In this document: one piece after another, positions 6,210-10,190 of the stretch
How the letters are laid out: the number at the start of each line of letters is the position of its first letter
Numbering within the stretch: the first letter of the stretch is position 1
From: Thermococcaceae archaeon
Lineage (GTDB): Archaea > Methanobacteriota_B > Thermococci > Thermococcales > Thermococcaceae
DNA length: 10,190 nucleotides
Reading direction: 5' to 3'
Assembly: GCA_027064745.1 (NCBI GenBank)
Contig: JAMOPD010000264.1
Coordinates: forward strand, 1-10,190
The notes under the pieces: model-generated
Told to the model about the DNA's origin: nothing
What the model saw: the letters and a program-made list of their open reading frames with translations, nothing else
Databases searched by the model: none
Position numbers and translations under genes: made by a program

Positions 6210-6401
6210 GACTCATATCGTTGGGGGAAGTTTGAGGATTCTCAAGGAGAGACAAAAACCAAAGCTATCGCCAAGTACCCTAAGTTACCACAAATGCTTC
6301 TGGTAAAATACCCTGAAACAGCATATTACGATATTCTAGGAGTATGCTTCAACTTCCTTTCTGCTCTGAAAAAAGATTTCATAAAAAGGTTTATATATTA
6401 G
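6210..6401 (+). pseudogene. possible gene remnant in the spacer
   Basis: A 63-codon frame is open from just after TAA (6207-6209) to TAG (6399-6401). Its composition looks protein-like: KAIAKYPKLPQMLLVKYPET, then AYYDILGVCFNFLSALKKDF. The only in-frame ATG (6294) has no ribosome binding site, and the frame ends inside the TATA box of the next gene. It most likely reflects the degraded 3' end of a lost gene or chance. I do not recognise a family. Confidence 0.25.
6383..6397 (+). promoter_or_regulatory. strong BRE/TATA promoter of the 378-residue secreted protein
   Basis: AAAAAGG (BRE-like, 6383-6389) is followed by a consensus TTTATATA (6390-6397). The expected transcript start is near 6420. 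That would exclude the GTG at 6413 as a start codon and leaves a very short leader before GGTGG (6421-6425) and GTG 6431. Confidence 0.75.
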
Positions 6402-6430
6402 AACCATATTAAGTGTTATTGGTGGTATAT

Positions 6431-7567
6431 GTGAGGAAGAAGTTTATAGCTACGATTTTGTTGGGTTTACTTTTTTTTGGCTTTTTCGTAAAAGCAGGAG
6501 TGCAGTCAGGCGTGATTATAAGACTCCAGAATTCCACGGGAGCCCATGTGTTTGTTAAAGCCCTTTACCCTGACGGGTTTAAGAGTCTGGGAGTTTACAC
6601 TGTCGGAGAAAACGGGAGAATACTCGTGAAACTTGACAAATTAGAGAAAGCATGGAATACCGAATACAGAAAACACGGTAGGCTCTCAAAAACCCTCCTC
6701 ATCCTCACCATAATCAAGGACGGGAAAATTGCAATTGAAAGCCTGAACCTCAACAATCACTCCCAGACCGCCACAATAAAACCAGAATTCAAACCCCTAA
6801 AAATTACCAGTCAAAACTCCAAGAACATCCAGCCAAAAGCCGGCTACTACCAATGGCTCGACGACTCCTACACCTGGACAGCTCCAACAATAGTGGCCCA
6901 AGTAACCCCAGACAGCACCACCTACTATGATATCTCATACACTTACCTCAGAAACCATAATGTGGGATTCAGTATCAATGTTTTTGCCGACAGCGATTGG
7001 ACAAGATTAACATCATACAACTGGGTTCAGAAAAACAGAGCTGGAAAGGCAAATGCAAGCACGGATACAGGGCAGGATTATTATATTTGGATGGATTTCA
7101 CTTACCGCTGGGAAAGATGGGGTATTCACATTGATGGTCAGACCTTTTATGAAGATTACGTTTATATAGCCGATTTTGACCCAAGCACGCTAACAGGAGG
7201 AACATCAAAACCCTCAAACGCCCAAACACCACCGGTGGACAAATGGATATATGAAGGGAACTACCAGTCCTCAGGATATCCTGCATACTACCAGTTTCAT
7301 CTTTACAATCTGGGCACAAATGAGTTCTCCATCGATGCCTTAAAGTTTATCGAGGTTTTAAAGAGGCTTGGAAAAATAAGTTCAGCTGCAGCTGAGAAGG
7401 CATCACTTATAGGACTCTTCCTCAGCGTTAACTTCAAGTATGAAAGCAACAATGCATTTGATTTTGATCTCTTCCTTCATTCACCCCCCGGAATCTCTCA
7501 TGATGTCTGGAGAACAAAAAGCACCGATATGGACACGGTCCCGATACTCTACTTCGATGTTGATTGA
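6431..7567 (+). CDS. secreted protein of unknown function
   Basis: A 378-residue protein. GTG 6431 is chosen over GTG 6413 because GGTGG (6421-6425) lies 5 nt before it and the TATA box places the transcript start near 6420. Residues 1-23 (RKK, then a long hydrophobic stretch ending KAG) are a signal peptide or N-terminal anchor. Residues 26-115 alternate hydrophobic residues with GVIIRLQNSTGAHVFVKAL, VYTVGENGRILVKLD and ATIKPEF, resembling a small beta-sandwich of the kind found in carboxypeptidase-regulatory or S-layer associated domains (weak). Residues 138-245 are very rich in Tyr and Trp (GYYQWLDDSYTW, TTYYDISYTY, YRWERWGIHIDG). There is a short helical patch at 310-340 (FIEVLKRLGKISSAAAEKAS). 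It has no cysteine and no catalytic motif that I recognise. It is monocistronic, with its own strong promoter and a terminator. Function unknown; probably extracellular, possibly polysaccharide- or surface-binding. Confidence 0.75.
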   Translation: MRKKFIATILLGLLFFGFFVKAGVQSGVIIRLQNSTGAHVFVKALYPDGFKSLGVYTVGENGRILVKLDKLEKAWNTEYRKHGRLSKTLLILTIIKDGKIAIESLNLNNHSQTATIKPEFKPLKITSQNSKNIQPKAGYYQWLDDSYTWTAPTIVAQVTPDSTTYYDISYTYLRNHNVGFSINVFADSDWTRLTSYNWVQKNRAGKANASTDTGQDYYIWMDFTYRWERWGIHIDGQTFYEDYVYIADFDPSTLTGGTSKPSNAQTPPVDKWIYEGNYQSSGYPAYYQFHLYNLGTNEFSIDALKFIEVLKRLGKISSAAAEKASLIGLFLSVNFKYESNNAFDFDLFLHSPPGISHDVWRTKSTDMDTVPILYFDVD

Positions 7568-7568
7568 A

Positions 7569-7613
7569 CCCTCCACTTATCTTCTTTTTTGGAGTGCTCC
7601 TGAGAGGGTTTTT
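7569..7613 (+). terminator. terminator after the 378-residue secreted protein
   Basis: A T6 tract (7585-7590) lies 17 nt after the stop. GGAG-TG-CTCC (7591-7600) and an outer CCCTC (7569-7573)/GAGGG (7604-7608) pairing precede another T5 (7609-7613). Either T run could terminate transcription. Confidence 0.55.
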
Positions 7614-7615
7614 CA

Positions 7616-7689
7616 ATACTGCCAGGAAGTCAGATGGCTCGCATACTGAATTTACTATCAGGCGCTCTCACAGGTTATCCTGACAGTAT
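7616..7689. repeat. imperfect inverted repeat in the spacer before ppa
   Basis: ATACTGCCAGGA (7616-7627) and TCCTGACAGTAT (7678-7689) are inverted copies matching at 11 of 12 positions, with a 50-nt interior. No direct target duplication flanks them. It could be a small structured RNA, the ends of a tiny decayed element, or chance. Confidence 0.45.
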
Positions 7690-7700
7690 GTGCCCTTCAG

Positions 7701-7731
7701 ACCAAAACTTTAAAAGCTAACCTTAAAAGCT
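7701..7731 (+). promoter_or_regulatory. promoter region of the pyrophosphatase gene
   Basis: CCAAAAC (7702-7708) followed by TTTAAAAG (7709-7716) is a reasonable BRE/TATA pair, giving a start near 7740. The nonamer TTAAAAGCT occurs twice, at 7710-7718 and 7723-7731 (13-bp period), so two closely spaced TATA elements, or a second one used as a regulator site, are possible. Confidence 0.55.
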
Positions 7732-7771
7732 GAATGTAGTAATCTTTTCGAAAATTAAAGAGGTGGTAGAA

Positions 7772-8308
7772 ATGAATCCGTTCCACGATTTGGAGCCAGG
7801 ACCAGAGGTTCCTGAGGTTGTTTATGCCCTGATAGAAATACCAAAGGGAAGTAGAAACAAATACGAGCTTGATAAAAAGAGTGGCCTGATCAAGCTTGAC
7901 AGAGTCCTTTACAGTCCGTTCTTCTATCCAGTGGATTATGGCATAATCCCGCAGACATGGTATGATGATGGCGACCCCTTTGACATCATGGTTATCATGA
8001 GAGAGCCTGTTTATCCCGGAGTTCTCATTGAAGCTAGACCCATTGGGTTGTTTAAGATGATCGACAGCGGAGACAGGGATTACAAAGTCCTCGCAGTCCC
8101 GGTAGAGGATCCCTACTTTAAGAACTGGAAGGATATAAGCGACGTTCCAGAGGCTTTCCTCAATGAGATAGCTCACTTCTTCGAGCACTACAAAGACCTA
8201 CAAGGCAAAAAAGTCATTGTTGAGGGCTGGGAAAACGCCGAAGTCGCCAAGAAAGAAATTTTAAGAGCCATTGAACTCTACAAAGAAAAGTTTAGAAAGA
8301 AGGAGTGA
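7772..8308 (+). CDS. ppa: inorganic pyrophosphatase (family I)
   Basis: A 178-residue soluble cytoplasmic enzyme that hydrolyses pyrophosphate to two phosphates with Mg2+, pulling nucleic acid and protein synthesis forward. GAGGTGGT (7760-7767) sets the start at ATG 7772; the in-frame GTG 7763 lies inside that site. The sequence is typical of Thermococcales ([20 protein letters not shown]). The signature DGDPFDI is at 66-72, with metal ligands Asp66, Asp68 and Asp71. Further active-site residues match the E. coli enzyme with a one-residue offset: Lys30, Glu32, Tyr56, Asp98, Asp103, Lys105, and the Tyr140-Lys141 pair. The length equals that of the prokaryotic hexameric family I enzymes. It is the first gene of the housekeeping cluster, and a hairpin spans its stop codon. 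Confidence 0.97.
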   Translation: MNPFHDLEPGPEVPEVVYALIEIPKGSRNKYELDKKSGLIKLDRVLYSPFFYPVDYGIIPQTWYDDGDPFDIMVIMREPVYPGVLIEARPIGLFKMIDSGDRDYKVLAVPVEDPYFKNWKDISDVPEAFLNEIAHFFEHYKDLQGKKVIVEGWENAEVAKKEILRAIELYKEKFRKKE

Positions 8309-8336
8309 TACCTCCTTCAATTTATTTTGGGAGGTA
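8299..8336 (+). promoter_or_regulatory. alternative hairpins at the ppa-rpo7 junction
   Basis: GAAGGAG (8299-8305) pairs with CTCCTTC (8312-8318), with the ppa stop codon at the start of the 6-nt loop. TACCTCC (8309-8315) can instead pair with GGAGGTA (8330-8336), the rpo7 ribosome binding site. The two 7-bp helices share CTCC and exclude each other. A T-rich stretch (8321-8328) lies between them. This may be a translational coupling device or a weak terminator. Confidence 0.45.
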
Positions 8337-8341
8337 GAGTG

Positions 8342-8908
8342 ATGTATAAGCTACTGACAGTTAAAGATGTCGTGAGAATCCCGCCAAGAATGTTTCAAAT
8401 GAAGCCTGAGGAAGCGGCAAAGATTATTCTGCGGGAGACATACGAGGGGGTTTATGACAGGGATGATGGTGTTATTCTGGCCGTTCTTAACGTTAGAGAG
8501 ATAACGGATGGAGTTATTGTCCCGGGAGATGGTGCAACCTACCACGAAGCGATTTTTGATGTCCTCGTCTGGAAGCCTGAAATGCATGAAGTTGTTGAGG
8601 GAGAGGTTGTTGACGTTGCCCCGTATGGTGCATTCATCAGAATAGGCCCAATGGATGGCCTCGTTCATATCTCACAGCTCATGGACGATTATGTCGTCTT
8701 TGATGAGAAGAATAAACAATTCATTGGAAAGGAGAAACACCACATACTGAAGCTCGGTGATGAGGTCAGGGCAAGGATAATAGCCATCAGCGTAAAGAGC
8801 AGAATTATTAGAGAAAACAAGATTGGTCTCACGATGAGACAGCCCGGTCTCGGAAAACCAGATTGGATCGAAAAAGAGAAGCGCAAGGAGAAAGGTGAAG
8901 GAGCATGA
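8342..8908 (+). CDS. rpo7: DNA-directed RNA polymerase subunit Rpo7 (RpoE')
   Basis: A 188-residue subunit that forms, with Rpo4, the stalk of archaeal RNA polymerase. It is homologous to eukaryotic Rpb7 and aids open-complex formation, nascent RNA binding and termination. GGGAGGT (8329-8335) lies 6 nt before ATG 8342, so the upstream TTG and GTG codons are rejected. Residues 1-78 are the N-terminal RNP-like domain (MYKLLTVKDVVRIPPRMF, then ETYEGVYDRDDGVILAVLNV). Residues 82-165 are an S1 RNA-binding domain (VVEGEVVDVAPYGAFIRIGP, then DGLVHISQLMDD). A charged Lys/Glu tail (170-188) completes the usual archaeal length. The gene overlaps the next by ATGA, the conserved Rpo7-Spt4 pairing. Confidence 0.97.
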   Translation: MYKLLTVKDVVRIPPRMFQMKPEEAAKIILRETYEGVYDRDDGVILAVLNVREITDGVIVPGDGATYHEAIFDVLVWKPEMHEVVEGEVVDVAPYGAFIRIGPMDGLVHISQLMDDYVVFDEKNKQFIGKEKHHILKLGDEVRARIIAISVKSRIIRENKIGLTMRQPGLGKPDWIEKEKRKEKGEGA

Positions 8909-9090
8909 AGGAGAGAGCCTGCAGGCATTGCCATTACATTACCACTGAGGATAAATGTCCTGTTTGCGGAAGCAGAGACTTAAGCGAAGAGTGGTTTGAT
9001 CTCGTCATCATAACAGATCCAAAGAATTCAAGAATAGCCCAGAAGCTCGGCGTCAAAGTTCCTGGAAAGTATGCAATTAGGGTCAGATGA
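8905..9090 (+). CDS. spt4: transcription elongation factor Spt4 (RpoE'')
   Basis: A 61-residue zinc-ribbon protein that binds the NGN domain of Spt5 and supports processive elongation by closing the polymerase clamp. The ligands are two CxxC knuckles: Cys6-x2-Cys9 in ACRHCHYIT and Cys19-x2-Cys22 in DKCPVCGSRDL. These are followed by the family's SEEWFDLVIITDPKNSRIA segment and the C-terminal VPGKYAIRVR. Its length and its overlap with rpo7 (ATGA at 8905-8908, with GGTGAAGGAG just before) are standard for archaea. Older annotations call it RNA polymerase subunit E''; it is not a core subunit. Confidence 0.97.
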   Translation: MKERACRHCHYITTEDKCPVCGSRDLSEEWFDLVIITDPKNSRIAQKLGVKVPGKYAIRVR

Positions 9091-9093
9091 GCT

Positions 9094-9633
9094 ATGAAGA
9101 ATTTCCATTTTAAACTTCCACTCTCTTTGAGGGATGAGTTGAAAAAACCCCTTGGAGAATTAGTTAAGGGAGAAATTCCTGAGCCGTATTTAAATTCCCT
9201 TGAAAAAATGAAAAAAGCACATTATTTAATCACTGTTGGCGATGTCGTCACGGAAAATGTTTTAAAGCTCGGCCTCAAGCCGAGTATAGCCATCTATGAC
9301 CATAAGACTAAGAGAGAGGAATATCATCCAAAGATAGACGCGGATGCTGTGATAATGACGGTCAACAATCCCCCCGGGACTGTGACGAAAGCTTTATTAA
9401 ACGCAATCAGGAAGGCATTTGAGACCGCCCAGAGAGGGCGCAACGTGTATATTAAAGTCTATGGAGAGGAAGATTTAGCGGCGATTCCAGCCGTGCTTTA
9501 TGCCCCTATCGGAAGTTTAGTGATCTATGGCCAGCCCAATGAAGGGGTAGTGCTTATAAAGGTTACACCTCAATGTAAGCTCAGATGCGCGAAGATACTT
9601 GGAAAAATGGAGGTGATTTACGATGGAGATTAA
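9094..9633 (+). CDS. GTP-dependent dephospho-CoA kinase (DUF359 family)
   Basis: A 179-residue soluble enzyme that catalyses the last step of archaeal coenzyme A synthesis: dephospho-CoA plus GTP gives CoA plus GDP. The family, formerly DUF359, was shown to have this activity for the Thermococcus kodakarensis homologue (TK1697, from memory) and is unrelated to bacterial CoaE. Conserved segments seen here are [13 protein letters not shown] (45-57), [11 protein letters not shown] (65-75), [12 protein letters not shown] (90-101), [16 protein letters not shown] (123-138) and [10 protein letters not shown] (144-153). The first gene-spacing after spt4 is only 3 nt, without a strong ribosome binding site, so coupled translation is likely. 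The last 11 bases overlap the S24e gene, whose ribosome binding site lies inside this coding region. Confidence 0.93.
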   Translation: MKNFHFKLPLSLRDELKKPLGELVKGEIPEPYLNSLEKMKKAHYLITVGDVVTENVLKLGLKPSIAIYDHKTKREEYHPKIDADAVIMTVNNPPGTVTKALLNAIRKAFETAQRGRNVYIKVYGEEDLAAIPAVLYAPIGSLVIYGQPNEGVVLIKVTPQCKLRCAKILGKMEVIYDGD

Positions 9634-9919
9634 GGTTACCGAAATTAAGGAGAATAAGCTCCTTGGGAGGAAGGAAATTTACTTTGACATAATCCATGAA
9701 GGGGAGGCAACTCCATCGAGGAAGGACGTTAAGGGTAAGCTTGTTGCAATGCTCGATCTCGATCCAGAAACCACCGTTGTCCAGTACATCCACTCATACT
9801 TTGGAAGCCACGTATCGAAGGGGTATGCAAAGGCTTATGAGAACAAGGAGAAGCTCCTTTACATTGAGCCTGAGTATGTTCTCGTTAGAGATGGAATCAT
9901 CCAGAAGGAGGGAGAATGA
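9623..9919 (+). CDS. rps24e: 30S ribosomal protein S24e
   Basis: A 98-residue small-subunit protein shared by archaea and eukaryotes. GGAGGTGAT (9609-9617), a near-perfect complement to the 16S 3' end, lies 5 nt before the ATG and inside the previous gene, so it should be translated strongly even though the upstream gene encodes a low-abundance enzyme. Diagnostic segments are [20 protein letters not shown] (11-30), [20 protein letters not shown] (31-50) and the C-terminal [18 protein letters not shown] (59-76). Overlaps the S27ae gene by one base (TGATG). Confidence 0.97.
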   Translation: MEIKVTEIKENKLLGRKEIYFDIIHEGEATPSRKDVKGKLVAMLDLDPETTVVQYIHSYFGSHVSKGYAKAYENKEKLLYIEPEYVLVRDGIIQKEGE

Positions 9920-10074
9920 TGGGGCAGAAGTGGAAGCTCTATGAGGTTAAAGGAGGAAAGATAATTAGAAAGAATAGATACTGCCCAAGATGCGGGCCTG
10001 GGGTTTTTATGGCAAATCACAAGGACCGCTGGAGCTGTGGTAGGTGCGGCTATACCGAGTGGAAGAAGAAGTGA
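9919..10074 (+). CDS. rps27ae: 30S ribosomal protein S27ae
   Basis: A 51-residue zinc-ribbon ribosomal protein; GGAGGG (9907-9912) lies 6 nt before ATG 9919. The four zinc ligands are Cys22 and Cys25 ([18 protein letters not shown]) and Cys40 and Cys43 ([11 protein letters not shown]). The basic N-terminus ([10 protein letters not shown]) and Lys-rich C-terminus contact rRNA. In eukaryotes this protein is made as a ubiquitin fusion; in archaea it stands alone, as here. Adjacent S24e and S27ae genes are a standard archaeal arrangement. Confidence 0.97.
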   Translation: MGQKWKLYEVKGGKIIRKNRYCPRCGPGVFMANHKDRWSCGRCGYTEWKKK

Positions 10075-10078
10075 TGTG

Positions 10079-10098
10079 ATTCCCTTTTCTGTTTCTTC
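10079..10098 (+). terminator. T-rich tract after S27ae
   Basis: A pyrimidine-rich stretch (TTCCCTTTTCTGTTTCTTC) follows the S27ae stop and precedes a possible new promoter. No hairpin is seen. A weak call, based on Thermococcales terminating in T-rich DNA. Confidence 0.35.
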
Positions 10099-10118
10099 AT
10101 TAACAGCAATAAACACTG

Positions 10119-10133
10119 GCAAACCTTTTATTT
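10119..10133 (+). promoter_or_regulatory. putative promoter of the gene starting at 10163
   Basis: GCAAACC followed by TTTTATTT (10126-10133) resembles a BRE/TATA pair. The transcript start would be near 10155, leaving only a short leader that just includes GGTGAG (10154-10159). Confidence 0.4.
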
Positions 10134-10162
10134 CCTTACTTCGATTTCCCTCCGGTGAGAGC

Positions 10163-10190
10163 ATGACAGTGAAGCTGTTCTATGAAGATG
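10163..10190 (+). CDS. start of a gene, possibly alanyl-tRNA editing protein AlaX (partial)
   Basis: Only nine complete codons are visible (MTVKLFYED), cut by the window end. CCGGTGAGAG (10153-10162) supplies a ribosome binding site. The N-terminus fits AlaX-type proteins, which often begin with T-x-K-L-(F/Y)-Y-x-D before a YL motif and hydrolyse mischarged Ser- or Gly-tRNA(Ala). Nine residues are too few for a firm call. Confidence 0.35.

Noticed and set aside
6413..6430. Upstream GTG start for the 378-residue secreted protein
   Set aside because: It lies before the transcript start expected from the TATA box and has no ribosome binding site. GTG 6431 has GGTGG at the right distance.
7697..8188. 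Long open frame on the minus strand (163 codons)
   Set aside because: It is fully antisense to the pyrophosphatase gene, whose sequence matches the family end to end. It has no family resemblance and no ribosome binding site.
9696..9944. Second + strand frame of 82 codons overlapping S24e
   Set aside because: It is an out-of-frame shadow of S24e with low-complexity Ser/Arg content.
9859..10164. Minus-strand frame of 101 codons over S27ae
   Set aside because: The zinc-ribbon S27ae on the + strand is certain, and the antisense frame shows no family features.

Overview
The window comes from a hyperthermophilic euryarchaeon of the order Thermococcales (Thermococcus, Pyrococcus or a close relative). 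The right third carries an archaeal housekeeping cluster: inorganic pyrophosphatase, RNA polymerase subunit Rpo7, Spt4 (RpoE''), GTP-dependent dephospho-CoA kinase, and ribosomal proteins S24e and S27ae. Thermococcales protein sequences, GGAGGTGA-type ribosome binding sites, ATGA stop/start overlaps and archaeal BRE/TATA promoters all agree. The strain looks AT-rich for the genus, judged by eye and not computed. All genes identified are on the + strand.

Left (66-721): two small winged-helix regulators lie head to tail. The second is a DUF7344-type protein with two C-terminal membrane helices. A 30-bp direct repeat duplicates the 3' end of the second gene 93 bp downstream.

Middle (about 858-6180): a strong promoter and a hairpin leader precede a six-gene secreted-protein locus. 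It has two closely related DUF1102-type exported subunits, a hairpin/T-run terminator, a third divergent subunit, a dedicated signal peptidase I of the Ser-His (SipW/ER) kind with an extra membrane-anchored ectodomain, a cysteine-rich 461-residue secreted protein with a DUF11-like domain, and a DUF5305-type two-helix membrane protein. Four of these genes join by ATGA overlaps. The layout resembles bacterial TasA-SipW and archaeal bundling-pilus (AbpA-like) loci, so the best reading is an uncharacterised cell-surface fibre or matrix system. The peptidase would mature the subunits, the Cys-rich protein would cap, anchor or cross-link them, and the upstream regulators may control the locus. That functional reading is inference.

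Centre right (6181-7771): a spacer with a possible gene remnant, a strong promoter, and a monocistronic secreted protein of unknown function. A terminator and a 204-nt spacer with an imperfect inverted repeat follow.

Right (7772-10190): the housekeeping cluster runs from pyrophosphatase through S27ae. It ends with the start of a further gene, probably the alanyl-tRNA editing protein AlaX. The pyrophosphatase-rpo7 junction can form two mutually exclusive hairpins, one of which would hide the rpo7 ribosome binding site.
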